Assembly: GCA_947479055.1 (NCBI GenBank)
Contig: CANJYE010000005.1
Location: forward strand, 1-64,000
From: Erythrobacteraceae bacterium
GTDB lineage: Bacteria; Pseudomonadota; Alphaproteobacteria; Sphingomonadales; Sphingomonadaceae
Direction of reading: 5' to 3'
Length of the DNA: 64,000 bases
The notes under the pieces are model-generated. The model ran no database searches. It was not told where the DNA came from and saw nothing but the letters and a program-made list of their open reading frames with translations. Below are positions 25,866 to 36,397 of this stretch, in pieces (position 1 is the stretch's first letter; every line of letters begins with the position of its first letter). The position numbers and the translations under genes are program-made.

Positions 25866-28601
25866 GTGAACGACGTTACCGGCAGCTTTGATCCCGAAAC
25901 CCCGCCCTCCGGCCCGGAAATCGAACGAATCGACATCGTCGATGAAATGAAGGCGAGCTATCTCGATTACGCAATGAGCGTGATCGTGAGCCGCGCCCTG
26001 CCCGACGTGCGCGACGGATTGAAGCCGGTGCATCGCCGCATTCTGTTCGCCAGCCAGGAAGGCGGCTTCGTTGCCGGTCGGCCCTATCGCAAATCGGCCA
26101 AGATCGTCGGCGACGTGATGGGCAATTATCACCCGCATGGTGACAGCGCGATCTATGACGCACTGGCGCGGATGACGCAGGACTGGTCGATGCGGCTGCC
26201 GCTTATTGACGGTCAGGGCAATTTCGGGTCGATGGACCCCGATCCGCCGGCCTCGATGCGCTACACCGAAGCGCGCCTCGCCAAGGTCGCCAACAGCCTG
26301 CTGGACGATCTCGACAAGGATACGGTCAACTTCCAGGACAATTACGATGGTTCCCGGAAGGAACCGCAGGTCCTGCCTGCCCGATTCCCCAACCTGCTGG
26401 TCAATGGAGCGGGCGGCATCGCGGTCGGCATGGCCACCAACATCCCGCCGCACAATCTGGGCGAAGTGATCGACGGTTGCCTTGCCTTCATGGATAATCC
26501 CGCGATCACCACCGAGGAATTGTTCGGAATCATCCCCGGCCCCGATTTTCCGACCGCGCCGCTGATCCTGGGATCGCACGGGGCCCGTTCGGCCTATCTC
26601 ACCGGGCGCGGTTCGATTCTCCAGCGTTGCCGCCACACAATCGAGGAAGGGCGCGGGGATCGCCGGTCGATCGTGCTGACCTCGATGCCCTATCAGCTTG
26701 GCAAGAACGGCCTGGTTGAAAAGATCGCCGAAGCCGCCAAGGACAAGCGGATCGAAGGCGTTTCCGACATCCGCGACGAATCCAACCGCGAAGGCGTGCG
26801 CGTGGTCATCGACCTCAAGCGCGATGCGACGCCCGAAGTGGTGCTGAACCAGCTGTGGCGCCACACCCCGGCCCAGTCGAGCTTCCCAGCCAACATGCTG
26901 GCGATCCGTGGCGGCCGCCCGGAAACGCTGGCGCTGCGCGACATCATCGCCGCCTTCATCCAGTTCCGCGAGGAAGTGATCACTCGCCGCACCAAGTTCG
27001 AGCTGAACAAGGCGCGCGACCGGGCGCATATCTTGCTCGGGCTGGTGGTGGCAGTGACCAACATGGACACCGTGGTCGCGATCATTCGCGGGGCGTCCAA
27101 TCCGGCCGAGGCCCGCCAGAAACTGCTGGCGCGCGAATGGCCGATTGGGGAGATTGCGCAGTATATCCGGCTGGTCGAAGCGATCGAGCACGAGATCGAT
27201 GGCGGCGAGTCGAGCTACAAGCTGTCCGAAGCGCAAGTGAAGGCGATCCTCGACCTGCGACTGCACCGCCTGACCGCGCTGGGCCGGGACGAGATCGGCG
27301 ACGAACTGAAGGAGCTGTCGATCGCGATCGAGGAACTGCTCGCGATCCTGGCCGACCGGGTCAAGCTCTATGCCGTGATGCGGGCCGAATTGCTCGAAAT
27401 CCGTGCAAATTTTGCCACACCGCGCCTGTCCGAGATCACCGCCGCGTGGGACGGGCTGGAAGACGAAGATCTGATCGAACGGACCGACATGGTCGTCACG
27501 GTCACACTTGATGGCTATATCAAGCGCACCCCGCTTTCCACTTTCCGCGCGCAGAACCGGGGCGGCAAGGGCCGCGCCGGAATGGCCACCAAGGAAGAGG
27601 ATGCCGTCAGCGAGATGTTCGTGACCAGCACTCACAATCCGGTGCTGTTCTTCTCCACCGCCGGCAAGGTCTATCGCCTCAAGGTCTGGCGACTGCCCGA
27701 AGGCGGCCCGGCCACGCGCGGAAGGCCGATCGTCAATCTGTTGCCCGCGCTCGATCAGGGCGAAACCATTGCCGCCGTCCTGCCCCTGCCGGAAGACGAG
27801 GGCACCTGGGGCGCGCTCAACGTGGTTTTCGCCACCGCCATGGGCAATGTCCGTCGCAACAGCATGGATGCATTCGCCAATATCCCGACCAACGGCAAAT
27901 TCGCGATGCGGTTCGAGGAAGGCTCTGACGACCGGCTGATTGGGGTCGCCGTGCTCGATTCGGGCGATGATGTCCTGCTCGCCTCGCGCCAGGGCAAGGC
28001 GATCCGCTTCGCCGCCGACGATGTCCGCGAATTCCAGAGCCGGACATCCACCGGCGTGCGCGGCATGGCGCTGAAGGGCGGCGACGAGGTGATCTCGCTC
28101 TCGATCCTCCACCGCGTTGGCACCAGCCAGGAAGAGCGCGAGCAATACCTCAAATTCGCACCCTGGAAGGGCGAGCGCGAGGGCGAATGCGAACTTGATC
28201 CCACGCGTTACGACGAAATGGCCGCGCGCGAACAGTTTATCCTTACGGTCTGCGCCAATGGCTATGGCAAGCTGTCATCCGCCTATGAATACCGCCGCAC
28301 CGGTCGGGGCGGCCAGGGCATCGTCAATATCGATAATATAGAACGCAACGGCCCGGTCGTGGCCAGCTTCGCAGTGACCCAGGCGGACCAGCTGATGCTG
28401 GTGACCGACCAGGCCAAGCTGATCCGCATCGGGCTGGACAGCCTGCGTGTTATCGGCCGGGGCAGCGCCGGCGTGAAGCTGTTCGATGTGGCCGATGACG
28501 AACATGTCGTCAGCGCGGTGCGGATCGACGAACAGGAAGACGTGGAAGACACGGCGGCAGCGGACGGGACCGATGCCGACGAAACGGGCGGAGAAGGCTG
28601 A
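25866..28601 (+). CDS. gyrA: DNA gyrase subunit A
   Basis: Breakage-reunion subunit of gyrase, which introduces negative supercoils. The N-terminal catalytic part begins with [16 protein letters not shown], the active-site tyrosine is Y133 in MRYTEARL, and the quinolone-resistance region [12 protein letters not shown] keeps the sensitive-type S94 and D98 (E. coli S83 and D87). The C-terminal beta-pinwheel carries the gyrase box QNRGGKG near residue 565. Length is 911 residues. The GTG at 25866 is the only start that fits the family N-terminus; upstream codons in this frame have no similarity. An acidic tail ends the protein. Confidence 0.96.
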   Translation: MNDVTGSFDPETPPSGPEIERIDIVDEMKASYLDYAMSVIVSRALPDVRDGLKPVHRRILFASQEGGFVAGRPYRKSAKIVGDVMGNYHPHGDSAIYDALARMTQDWSMRLPLIDGQGNFGSMDPDPPASMRYTEARLAKVANSLLDDLDKDTVNFQDNYDGSRKEPQVLPARFPNLLVNGAGGIAVGMATNIPPHNLGEVIDGCLAFMDNPAITTEELFGIIPGPDFPTAPLILGSHGARSAYLTGRGSILQRCRHTIEEGRGDRRSIVLTSMPYQLGKNGLVEKIAEAAKDKRIEGVSDIRDESNREGVRVVIDLKRDATPEVVLNQLWRHTPAQSSFPANMLAIRGGRPETLALRDIIAAFIQFREEVITRRTKFELNKARDRAHILLGLVVAVTNMDTVVAIIRGASNPAEARQKLLAREWPIGEIAQYIRLVEAIEHEIDGGESSYKLSEAQVKAILDLRLHRLTALGRDEIGDELKELSIAIEELLAILADRVKLYAVMRAELLEIRANFATPRLSEITAAWDGLEDEDLIERTDMVVTVTLDGYIKRTPLSTFRAQNRGGKGRAGMATKEEDAVSEMFVTSTHNPVLFFSTAGKVYRLKVWRLPEGGPATRGRPIVNLLPALDQGETIAAVLPLPEDEGTWGALNVVFATAMGNVRRNSMDAFANIPTNGKFAMRFEEGSDDRLIGVAVLDSGDDVLLASRQGKAIRFAADDVREFQSRTSTGVRGMALKGGDEVISLSILHRVGTSQEEREQYLKFAPWKGEREGECELDPTRYDEMAAREQFILTVCANGYGKLSSAYEYRRTGRGGQGIVNIDNIERNGPVVASFAVTQADQLMLVTDQAKLIRIGLDSLRVIGRGSAGVKLFDVADDEHVVSAVRIDEQEDVEDTAAADGTDADETGGEG

Positions 28602-28652
28602 CACCCTTCGCCCGAGAAGCAAGGTCTGCAAAGGACAGGGCCGCAAAGGCCG

Positions 28653-30983
28653 ATGGAGGGGATGATGACGCGAGCAAGTGAACGCGCGGGTTGGGGTGCG
28701 AAGCTGGCCGGGCTGGTACTCGTCCTGCTGGGTGCAGTGCTGGCCATTGGCGGCGGCTATCTGGCGACCCTGGGCGGCTCGCCCTATTATGTCGTCGCCG
28801 GGGTGGCTACCTTCGTTGTCGGTTACCGTTACCTGAGCGGACGCAGCGGCCTCGGTCTGTTCCTGCTGGTTCTGGCAGGCACGATCGCATGGGCATTGTG
28901 GGAAGTCGGGCTGGATTTCTGGCAACTGATGCCGCGCGTGGCCGGGCCACTGGTGTTGGCCGTGGTGCTCATCCTTCATGACATCGCCCGGCGGCAGGGC
29001 ACGCGCACCGCGCTCGTTCCCTCCGCCATTGCCGTGGTCGCCGCCGTGATTGCGCTGGTCGGCCTGCGCAGCCTGCCCGAGGTAAGTGGTGGCACCGCTC
29101 CGCTGGCCGCTCTGGCCCAGGCCGAAGGCACTGACTGGACCGCCTATGGCCAGAACCCCGGCGGCAGCCGCTTTTCGCCCGCCGCACAACTGACCCCGGC
29201 CAATGTTGGCGGGTTGGAGCTGGCGTGGAGCTATCGCACCGGCGACGGCGTCCGCCCCGGCGAAAAAGTTTCCCCCGCCTTTCAGGCCACTCCGCTCAAG
29301 GTCGGCGACACGGTCTATCTCTGCTCTGGCCGGAACCGGGTGATCGCGCTCGACGCGGAAACCGGCAAGGTCCGCTGGACCCACGATCCGAAGATCGACA
29401 TCACCAAGACCGTGCTGCTCAACTGCCGGGGCGTGTCCTATTTTGAAGCCCCGGTGGGCACGAAGGAATGCCCGCGCCGGATCATAACCGGCACGCTCGA
29501 TGCCCGGCTGATCGCGCTCGACGCCGATACCGGCAAGCCTTGCGCGGGCTTCGGCATCGACGGCACTGTCGATCTCGCCGCCGGGCTCGGAAAGATCATT
29601 CCCGGGCAATATTCGATCACTTCGCCGCCGGTGGTGGCCAATGGCGTCATCGTGGTGAACGGCTTCGTGCTCGACGGGCTGACTGCCGATGCCCCCGGCG
29701 GCGTCATCCGTGCCTTCGATGCGCTCACCGGCGCGCAGCGCTGGGCCTGGGATCCGGGCAAGGAAAACGAGAACGAAGCGCTTGCCAGCGGACAGACCTT
29801 CCGCCGCGACACGCCCAACAGCTGGTCGGTGATGAGCGTCGATCCGGCGCTCGGCATGGTCTATGTGCCGACCGGCAATTCGACCCCCGACTATGTCGGC
29901 ATGCACCGCACCGCCCTGTCGGATCGCTACAACAGTTCGGTCATCGCGCTCGACCTCGCCACCGGGCAGCGGCGCTGGAATTTCCAGACGGTGCATCACG
30001 ACATCTTCGATCTCGACATTCCGGCCCAGCCGGTGCTGTTCGACTGGCCGCTCGCGGACGGTTCCACCGTGCCCGCGCTCGCCCAGCCGACCAAGCAGGG
30101 CTACATCTTCTTCCTCGACCGCCGCACCGGCAAGCCACTGCTGCCGGTGGAGGAACGACCGGTACCGCAGGGCTCGATCAAGGGGGAGCATTATTCGCTC
30201 ACCCAGCCTGCGCAAACGGGCGTGCCCAACCTGATCCCGCCGAAATTCACCGAGGCCAGCATGTGGGGCGCGACCGCGATCGACCAGATGCTGTGCCGGA
30301 TCAAGTTCCGCCAGCTGGACTATCGCGGCCCGTTCACGCCGCCTTCGCTGAAGGGATCGCTGCAATTTCCGGGCAATTTCGGCATCCTCAACTGGGGCAG
30401 CGTGTCAATCGATCCGCAACGGCAGGTCCTCATCGCCAACGCCTCGTTCATGCCGATCACCACCAGGCTGGTCCCCCGGGCGGAAGCGGACAAGCGGATG
30501 AAGATGGAGGGCTTCCACCCCGGCTTCGTGCCGCAGGAAGGGACGCCGTTCGGAGTGGAATCGCCGCCGTTCCTTTCCGCGCTCGGCCTGCCCTGCACCG
30601 CACCGCCGTGGGGGCGGATCGCCGCGATTGACCTCAAGACCCGCAAGTTCCTGTGGAACAAACCCTTGGGCACATCATCCGACCACGCACCGATGGGCAT
30701 CGCGGTACCCGGCGTGTTCAACATCGGCGGCTCGGTCGCCACCGGCGGCGGGGTGACCTTCATCGGCGCGGCGATCGACCGGTATGTGCGGGCGATCGAC
30801 ACGAAGTCGGGCGCGGAGCTGTGGCGCTATCAGGCCCCGACCGCTGGCCTTGCCACCCCGATGACCTATGTCTCGGGCAAGAGCGGGCGCCAGTTCGTGG
30901 TCATATCGGCTGGCGGTTCCGGCCTGCTGCAATCGCCGACCGGGGATTATGTCCTGGCCTTCGCGCTGCCGAAGAAGAAGTAG
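28653..30983 (+). CDS. gcd: Membrane-bound PQQ-dependent glucose dehydrogenase
   Basis: Oxidises glucose or related sugars in the periplasm and passes electrons to ubiquinone, using pyrroloquinoline quinone. The first 150 residues hold about five membrane helices. A signature WxxYGxxxxGxRxSP follows (TDWTAYGQNPGGSRFSP), and then the PQQ beta-propeller with repeated tryptophan-docking motifs and the HHDIFDLDIPAQP block. Length is 776 residues, similar to E. coli Gcd. No PQQ synthesis genes are in the window. Three ATGs are clustered (28653, 28662, 28665) and the exact start is open. It follows gyrA after 51 bases. Confidence 0.92.
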   Translation: MEGMMTRASERAGWGAKLAGLVLVLLGAVLAIGGGYLATLGGSPYYVVAGVATFVVGYRYLSGRSGLGLFLLVLAGTIAWALWEVGLDFWQLMPRVAGPLVLAVVLILHDIARRQGTRTALVPSAIAVVAAVIALVGLRSLPEVSGGTAPLAALAQAEGTDWTAYGQNPGGSRFSPAAQLTPANVGGLELAWSYRTGDGVRPGEKVSPAFQATPLKVGDTVYLCSGRNRVIALDAETGKVRWTHDPKIDITKTVLLNCRGVSYFEAPVGTKECPRRIITGTLDARLIALDADTGKPCAGFGIDGTVDLAAGLGKIIPGQYSITSPPVVANGVIVVNGFVLDGLTADAPGGVIRAFDALTGAQRWAWDPGKENENEALASGQTFRRDTPNSWSVMSVDPALGMVYVPTGNSTPDYVGMHRTALSDRYNSSVIALDLATGQRRWNFQTVHHDIFDLDIPAQPVLFDWPLADGSTVPALAQPTKQGYIFFLDRRTGKPLLPVEERPVPQGSIKGEHYSLTQPAQTGVPNLIPPKFTEASMWGATAIDQMLCRIKFRQLDYRGPFTPPSLKGSLQFPGNFGILNWGSVSIDPQRQVLIANASFMPITTRLVPRAEADKRMKMEGFHPGFVPQEGTPFGVESPPFLSALGLPCTAPPWGRIAAIDLKTRKFLWNKPLGTSSDHAPMGIAVPGVFNIGGSVATGGGVTFIGAAIDRYVRAIDTKSGAELWRYQAPTAGLATPMTYVSGKSGRQFVVISAGGSGLLQSPTGDYVLAFALPKKK

Positions 30984-30995
30984 CCGACCAGACTC

Positions 30996-31655
30996 TCAGG
31001 CCTGATGATCGCGCCTGAGCGTCTGGATCACCCCGGTGCAGATCAGCAACTGGCCTGCATAATAAAGCGGCCAGATGGCGAGGTCGGGAAACGCGCTGCG
31101 TAACAGCGGCCCGTTCCCGGCGATCAGCAGGAGCTTCGCTGTCACCAGCAGCAGCGCGTCGATACCGACCCGGTAGCGCGGAAAGCGGCTGGTCCAGGCA
31201 GCGCCCGCCATCGCACCGAGCGCCAGCGCGTAAAGCGCAACATGGCTGGCATCCGGGCGAATGGCTGCCAGAGTATAGGCAATCGCAGGCGTCATCAGCA
31301 GCAATGCGAGCCCGGCTGCCCGCTGGCTTCCACTCGGCTGATCCCGCCGGTTGTGAAGATAGAGCGCCAGCGCCACCAGATGGCTGGCGAGGAACAGGGC
31401 GTCGGCCCAGATATCGTCCAGCTCGGCCATCACGTCGCCACACGCCGCCAGCGCCAGCGCCACCGTCAGGATTGTCGCGTCGCGCCTCGCGTGGCGCAGC
31501 AGGGCATAGACCGCCAGCATGCCCACCGCCGCGCCCTTGATCCCGATCAGGTAGAGCCCGCCAACCGGCGCATCGCGCAAGGCGTAATAGGCGATGGCCG
31601 CAAGGATGCTCACCAGCAGCCAGGGCCTGCGTTGCACCAGCGCGCGTTTGGGCAT
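30996..31655 (-). CDS. YhhN-family (lysoplasmalogenase-like) membrane protein
   Basis: A 219-residue integral membrane protein with about seven or eight hydrophobic helices. It shows the YhhN/TMEM86 pattern, including [10 protein letters not shown] (aspartate in a membrane helix), [10 protein letters not shown] and [13 protein letters not shown]. Eukaryotic members hydrolyse lysoplasmalogens; the bacterial substrate is usually unknown. The ATG at 31655 has a near-perfect GAGGAGG ribosome site seven bases upstream. The gene converges on gcd with a 12-bp gap and is divergent from trmFO. Confidence 0.82.
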   Translation of the reverse strand: MPKRALVQRRPWLLVSILAAIAYYALRDAPVGGLYLIGIKGAAVGMLAVYALLRHARRDATILTVALALAACGDVMAELDDIWADALFLASHLVALALYLHNRRDQPSGSQRAAGLALLLMTPAIAYTLAAIRPDASHVALYALALGAMAGAAWTSRFPRYRVGIDALLLVTAKLLLIAGNGPLLRSAFPDLAIWPLYYAGQLLICTGVIQTLRRDHQA

Positions 31656-31715
31656 GGGTGTTCCTCCTCGCCGCGGTACTTGACCCGATCCCCCCGCCAG
31701 CGCAAGCGCGCAACC

Positions 31716-33083
31716 ATGGCTTACGACATTCACATCATCGGTGGCGGGCTGGCCGGCAGCGAAGCGGCCTGGCAGCTGGCCCGGCGCGGATTTTCGGTGC
31801 GGCTGTCCGAAATGCGCGGTGGCGGCGGCAGCACTGAAGCCCACCAGACGGAAGCGCTGGCCGAACTGGTCTGCTCCAACAGCTTCCGCTCCGACGATGA
31901 TGAACGCAACGCAGTGGGCCTGCTCCATCACGAAATGCGCCGCCTCGATTCACTGGTGATGGCCGCCGCTGCCAAGGCGCAGGTTCCGGCCGGCTCGGCG
32001 CTGGCGGTAGACCGCGACGTGTTCTCCGCCGAAATCGAGCGGCAGCTTGCCTCCCTGCCGAATCTTACCATCGTGCGCGAGCGGATCGACCAGTTGCCCG
32101 ATGCCGGGCTGACCATCGTCGCCACCGGCCCGCTCACCGCCGCCACGCTCGCCGAAAGCATCGGCCGCGCCACGGGTGAGGAAGCACTGGCCTTCTTCGA
32201 TGCGATCGCGCCGATTGTCCATCGCGATTCGATCGACATGGAGATCGCCTGGATGGCCTCTCGCTGGGACAAGGGTTCCGGCCCGGATGGCGACGGCAAG
32301 GATTATATCAACTGCCCGATGAACCGGGACCAATACATCGCCTTCCGCCAGGGTCTGCTCGATGGCGAAAAGGTGTCTTTCAAGCAATGGGAAGCCAACA
32401 CCCCCTATTTCGATGGGTGCATGCCGATCGAGGTGATGGCCCAGCGCGGCGAGGACACCCTGCGATTCGGGCCGATGAAGCCGGTCGGGCTAGACAATCC
32501 GCGCGATTCCTCTCCGGAATTTCCCAAAGGGCGCTGGCCCTATGCGGTGGTGCAGTTGCGGCAGGACAACAAGCTGGGCACGCTGTGGAATATGGTCGGC
32601 TTCCAGACCAAGCTCAAGCATGGCGAACAGACCCGCCTGTTCCGCACCATTCCCGGGCTAGAAAATGCCGAATTCGCGCGGCTGGGCGGGCTGCACCGCA
32701 ACACCTTCCTCAACGCGCCGCTGGTGCTGGATCGCCAGTTGCGGCTGAAGCAGGCTCCGCACATCCGCTTTTCCGGGCAAATCACAGGCTGCGAAGGTTA
32801 TGTCGAAAGCAGCGCGGTAGGGCTGCTGGCCGGTTTGATGGCTGCGGCGGAACTGGGCGGACGGGTATGGGCCTCCCCTCCCCGCACCAGCGCAATGGGC
32901 GCGCTGCTGGCCCATATCACCGGCGATGCCGAGGCCGAGACCTACCAGCCGATGAATGTCAATTTCGGGCTGTTCCCGCCATTGCCCGAAGTGAAGAAGA
33001 AGCAGCGCAAGGAAGCCTATACCGCCCGTGGTAAGGCCGATTTTGGCGCATGGCTGGCGGCAAGCGAGACCGTTTCTGCCTGA
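31716..33083 (+). CDS. trmFO: Folate-dependent tRNA uracil-5-methyltransferase TrmFO
   Basis: Makes ribothymidine at position 54 of tRNA using methylenetetrahydrofolate and FAD. The FAD-binding [10 protein letters not shown] is at residues 9-18, the cysteines known from the family are C53 (LVCSNSF) and C235 (FDGCMPIEV), and [10 protein letters not shown] and [13 protein letters not shown] follow. Length is 455 residues. The ATG at 31716 gives the family start [10 protein letters not shown], although no clear ribosome site precedes it. Its TGA abuts the TGA of the opposing EF-hand gene (palindromic TGATCA). Confidence 0.96.
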   Translation: MAYDIHIIGGGLAGSEAAWQLARRGFSVRLSEMRGGGGSTEAHQTEALAELVCSNSFRSDDDERNAVGLLHHEMRRLDSLVMAAAAKAQVPAGSALAVDRDVFSAEIERQLASLPNLTIVRERIDQLPDAGLTIVATGPLTAATLAESIGRATGEEALAFFDAIAPIVHRDSIDMEIAWMASRWDKGSGPDGDGKDYINCPMNRDQYIAFRQGLLDGEKVSFKQWEANTPYFDGCMPIEVMAQRGEDTLRFGPMKPVGLDNPRDSSPEFPKGRWPYAVVQLRQDNKLGTLWNMVGFQTKLKHGEQTRLFRTIPGLENAEFARLGGLHRNTFLNAPLVLDRQLRLKQAPHIRFSGQITGCEGYVESSAVGLLAGLMAAAELGGRVWASPPRTSAMGALLAHITGDAEAETYQPMNVNFGLFPPLPEVKKKQRKEAYTARGKADFGAWLAASETVSA

Positions 33084-33539
33084 TCAGCAGCGGCAGGATG
33101 GCTTTGCAGGCGGATTGGGCCGGGTGGTGGCGAATTCCGGCTGGGTCAGTTCGAGATTGCCGTCGCGGTCAGCTGCCTTGAAGCGGTTGGAAGTGGCGAC
33201 CGCCCATTCCTCGAACGTCAGCAGATTGTTGCCGTCGATGTCGAGCTTGCGGAAGGCCTCGGTGCGGCTTGCCAGCATTTCATTGCGGGTGATCCGAAGG
33301 TCGCGGTTGCGGTCATAGCGGAAGAACCGTTGCTGCTCTTCGGTCAGGTCGCTCGCCTCTGGGGGCTCAGGGCCTTCCTGCCCGGCGGTATCGACGGCCG
33401 GAATCTCGGCGGGAAGGACAGCCGGTGCAGGCGCCGGCGGCGGCGCACCCTGTTCGACTTCGGCCCTGCCCTGCCACCAGAACAGGCCGACGCCGACCAG
33501 CACCAGCGCACCAAAAGCCCCGAGCAACAAGCGGTTCAT
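33084..33539 (-). CDS. Membrane-anchored EF-hand calcium-binding protein
   Basis: A 151-residue protein with an N-terminal hydrophobic anchor (MNRLLLGAFGALVLVGVGLFW), a Pro-rich linker and three canonical 12-residue EF-hand loops: DRNRDLRITRNE, DIDGNNLLTFEE and DRDGNLELTQPE. It ends in a Cys-rich tail (SCRC). It is probably anchored in the inner membrane with calcium-binding loops in the periplasm. An ATG four codons upstream (33551) is an alternative start. The partner or signal is unknown. Confidence 0.82.
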   Translation of the reverse strand: MNRLLLGAFGALVLVGVGLFWWQGRAEVEQGAPPPAPAPAVLPAEIPAVDTAGQEGPEPPEASDLTEEQQRFFRYDRNRDLRITRNEMLASRTEAFRKLDIDGNNLLTFEEWAVATSNRFKAADRDGNLELTQPEFATTRPNPPAKPSCRC

Positions 33540-33577
33540 TCCATTCCCCATCCCAACGATCCGACGCCCCAGATAGA

Positions 33578-34273
33578 CTATCGTCCGATCATGCCAAGCC
33601 GTAGCGCGACAAGCGCGCTCATCCGGTCGGCCAGCAGCGGCGCGCCACAGCGGGTCAGGCTGCGCCGGGCCAGGCCATCGAGCACCGTTAGCCAACGCAG
33701 CCTGCGCGGCATGGGGATCCGATCGGCCGCCATTCCAGCTGCTAGTTCGAGCACCGTCTGCCGTTCCTGCCCGTCGGCCAGATGGTTGGCCAGATCCGCC
33801 AGCGCCCAGCGCCGTCCGGCCCGAAGCGCGTGGTCGCCCGCTTCCGGCATCCCCAGCAAGCGGGCGAGTGCGGCGAAAACCCCGGCCCGGCCATCGCCAA
33901 AGCGCGCGAAGTCGGCCATCCCGAGTGGCGCCGCGCCCAGCAGATGCTCCCAGCCCTCCACCATTCCCACCAGCGCCGGTTCCTCGCCCGCCCAGCGCGC
34001 CAGCAGTTCGAGCAGGGGATCGCCCGCTGGCCGCGCTTCGGGGGCCTGCGCGAGTGTTTCCCGCCACCATGCAAGACGCATCTGGGCCAGCATCGGCTCG
34101 CGGGACTGGCGGAGCAGTCGGGCGCAATGCGCATCAAGCGCGAACAGGCCGAGCGCGAGCCGATTCGTGCCCCGGTCGGCATAACCCAGCGCCACCCGCT
34201 GGGCCGAAGGCAGTCCGTCCAGCAAGATTTCCAGCATTTCTGCGGATTCAGCACCGCTGCCGTAACCGGCCAT
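33578..34273 (-). CDS. Squalene/phytoene synthase-like protein
   Basis: A 231-residue helical protein of the trans-isoprenyl synthase superfamily. The stretch LALGLFALDAHCARLLRQ followed by EPMLAQMRLAWWRE matches the squalene/phytoene synthase-like subgroup related to the complex I assembly factor NDUFAF6. The aspartate-rich metal sites of true synthases are not evident, so an assembly or lipid-binding role is at least as likely as catalysis. It precedes the EF-hand gene on the same strand and is divergent from the Tad cluster. Confidence 0.72.
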   Translation of the reverse strand: MAGYGSGAESAEMLEILLDGLPSAQRVALGYADRGTNRLALGLFALDAHCARLLRQSREPMLAQMRLAWWRETLAQAPEARPAGDPLLELLARWAGEEPALVGMVEGWEHLLGAAPLGMADFARFGDGRAGVFAALARLLGMPEAGDHALRAGRRWALADLANHLADGQERQTVLELAAGMAADRIPMPRRLRWLTVLDGLARRSLTRCGAPLLADRMSALVALRLGMIGR

Positions 34274-34331
34274 TAACCTCGACCCTTCAATGTAAGCTTA
34301 CCCACTCGGTTTATTGCCGTGAGGTTTCCAT

Positions 34332-35939
34332 ATGCCATTCGCGGATACGCTCATGTTCGGCCCGTTTCGAAAACTGCTATCACGGCTCTGCTCGCACAAG
34401 AGCGGAAATGCGACGATGATCGTCGCGCTCGGCCTGCCCGCGCTGATCGGCGGGACCGGCTTCGCGGTCGATACCGCCCAGTGGTACATGTGGAAGCGCG
34501 AGATGCAATATGCGGTGGATCAGGCGGCAGTTGCCGGTGCCTGGGCCCGATCCAAGGATGCGACCAAGGATACCTTCGTGGAGCGCGCGCGGCAGGAGTT
34601 CGCCAGCAACATCTCGACCACCGAAGGCTTTTCTACCCGCCCGTATGTGGCCCTCTCCAATTATGCCGCGGGCGCGGACAACAGCGTGATCGTTTCCGCC
34701 TCTGCTACCAAGCAGCTGCCCTTCTCTGGCCTGCTGACCGGCCATGCCACGACCGTTTCGGTCTTCGCGCAGGCCAGCTTCGAGGCAGGCTGGACCTTCA
34801 CCAGCTGCCTGGTCGCGACCGATCCCGACGACGATGGTGCAATCACCATCGGCGGCAGTTCAGTGCTGACCGCCAGCTGCGGTATTGCCGCCCTTTCGGA
34901 TTCCGAAGAGGCGATCATCGTCAACGGCAGTCCTGACATTGACGCAGGCTGGATCCTGGCCGCCGGCGGCATTGACCCATGGCTGGAGGAAAATACCGAC
35001 GATATCGTCATGGCCCATCTCGACGGGCTTTATGATCCGTTCGCGGAATTGAACCCGCCCAATCCCCCTTCGGCCCAGGTCTCCCGTACCTATAGCTGCG
35101 TCAAGGGTGCCAAGACCACCCGCGCCAATGTGGCCGATACGGCTACCACTTCCTACACCTACTGGAAGGGTGCGGATTACGCGACCGCCGTTGCAACCAA
35201 CTATAACAAGGCGATAAACCCGACCACCTCGACAACGTCGCAAACCTACACCATCGTTTCCAACGAAACGATCGACGGGACCGTCTACACCACCACCGTG
35301 GAATGGACGGCAGTCAACGGCAGCGCCAAGAATACGGTCTGGGAAAAGAAGACCACCGTCACCGCAACCACCTATTCCAACACCACCAGCACGACCGCGC
35401 CGGATCAGGCCAATACCTTCCCGGGTACCTACAGCGGGATCGACATTGCCTGCTCGACCGTGTTCGCGCCCGGCATCTATGTCATCAACGGCGGTGTGCT
35501 GAACATCAATGCGCAGTATGTCGTCAGCGGTTCTGGCGTGATGTTCGTGCTCAAGAACGGGGCCGGCATCCGGATCAACGGCGGCGCCAATATCAACCTG
35601 ACCGCGATGACCGCTTCGGAACTGATGGCGCAGGGCGTCAGTTCGACCGTTGCGCAGAAGCTCCAGGGGATGCTGATTTTCGAAGACCGCAATTCCTCGG
35701 GCGATACCCACAACATCATCAACGGCAATGCATCGACCGTGCTCAACGGAACGGTCTATCTGCCCGCCAGCGGGCTGACCTTCTCCGGCACGGCCTCGGT
35801 CACCAGCCAGTGCCTGATGGTTGTGGCGAACACGATCTACATCACCGGCGATGCGAACATGTCGACCTTCTGCCCGGCCGGCTCGACCGAGGATACCACC
35901 GTGGCGACCACCGCATCCAGGGTCAGGCTGGTGTCATGA
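34332..35939 (+). CDS. TadG-like pilus/surface protein
   Basis: A 535-residue protein beginning with a TadG-type anchor: HKSGNATMIVALGLPALIGGTGFAVD, one membrane helix at about 28-46, then WYMWKREMQYAVDQAAVAGA. The exported part has a Thr/Ser/Asn-rich, low-complexity central region (about 250-360) and a beta-rich end with repeated GGxxINGxxxI-like segments, as in extracellular beta-solenoids. GAGG lies seven bases before the ATG. It overlaps the next gene by ATGA and heads a run of TadE-like genes. The core Tad secretion genes are not in the window. Confidence 0.78.
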   Translation: MPFADTLMFGPFRKLLSRLCSHKSGNATMIVALGLPALIGGTGFAVDTAQWYMWKREMQYAVDQAAVAGAWARSKDATKDTFVERARQEFASNISTTEGFSTRPYVALSNYAAGADNSVIVSASATKQLPFSGLLTGHATTVSVFAQASFEAGWTFTSCLVATDPDDDGAITIGGSSVLTASCGIAALSDSEEAIIVNGSPDIDAGWILAAGGIDPWLEENTDDIVMAHLDGLYDPFAELNPPNPPSAQVSRTYSCVKGAKTTRANVADTATTSYTYWKGADYATAVATNYNKAINPTTSTTSQTYTIVSNETIDGTVYTTTVEWTAVNGSAKNTVWEKKTTVTATTYSNTTSTTAPDQANTFPGTYSGIDIACSTVFAPGIYVINGGVLNINAQYVVSGSGVMFVLKNGAGIRINGGANINLTAMTASELMAQGVSSTVAQKLQGMLIFEDRNSSGDTHNIINGNASTVLNGTVYLPASGLTFSGTASVTSQCLMVVANTIYITGDANMSTFCPAGSTEDTTVATTASRVRLVS

Positions 35940-36397
35940 TCAGGCTGCGCAGTGCCCTTGCCGCCATCCGGGCAGACCGGAAAGGGACGATGGTGATCGA
36001 AACCGCCATCGTTGCCCCGGTCCTGATCCTGCTGAGCATTGGCGCGTTCGAGGCGAGCCGCATGGTTGCGCGCCAGAGCGAGTTGCAGAGCGCGGCGGCG
36101 GAGGCCAGCTCGATCGTGCTGGCGGCAATGCCCACCACCGACACCCAGATCAACACGATCGAGGACATCATCGAGGCTTCGAGCGGCCTGCCCGATGCCG
36201 ACGTGACGCTGACCAAGGTCTTCCGTTGCGGTACCGATGCCGATTACGTCCCGACGGCCGATTCCTGCGCCGATGCCACTACCCGGACCAATTATATCCG
36301 GATCCTGATGAGGGACACCATCACGCCACAATGGAGCCATCTCGGCATCGGCGGCCCGGTCCATTACAACGTTGAGCGGACGGTGCAGGTTTCCTGA
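35936..36397 (+). CDS. TadE-family pilus assembly protein (copy 1)
   Basis: A 153-residue TadE-like pseudopilin. An N-terminal basic stretch is followed by KGTMVIETAIVAPVLILLSIG, with the conserved glutamate at the start of the membrane helix typical of Flp/TadE proteins, and a small periplasmic domain. The ATG overlaps the upstream stop (ATGA) and its stop shares a base with the next ATG (TGATG), so the whole run is one translation unit. Confidence 0.82.
   Translation: MIRLRSALAAIRADRKGTMVIETAIVAPVLILLSIGAFEASRMVARQSELQSAAAEASSIVLAAMPTTDTQINTIEDIIEASSGLPDADVTLTKVFRCGTDADYVPTADSCADATTRTNYIRILMRDTITPQWSHLGIGGPVHYNVERTVQVS

Noticed and set aside
25846-25869. A seven-codon ORF (MERPLRT) overlapping the gyrA GTG as a possible leader peptide
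   Set aside because: Attractive because its TGA overlaps the GTG, but it has no ribosome site of its own and such a short frame is easily chance.
25734-28145. An 803-codon open frame antisense to gyrA
   Set aside because: It mirrors gyrA codon structure, has Gly/Arg/Asp-rich composition without domains, and GyrA itself is unmistakable.
28275-30365. A 696-codon frame antisense to the glucose dehydrogenase
   Set aside because: No recognisable domain and fully covered by gcd and the end of gyrA.
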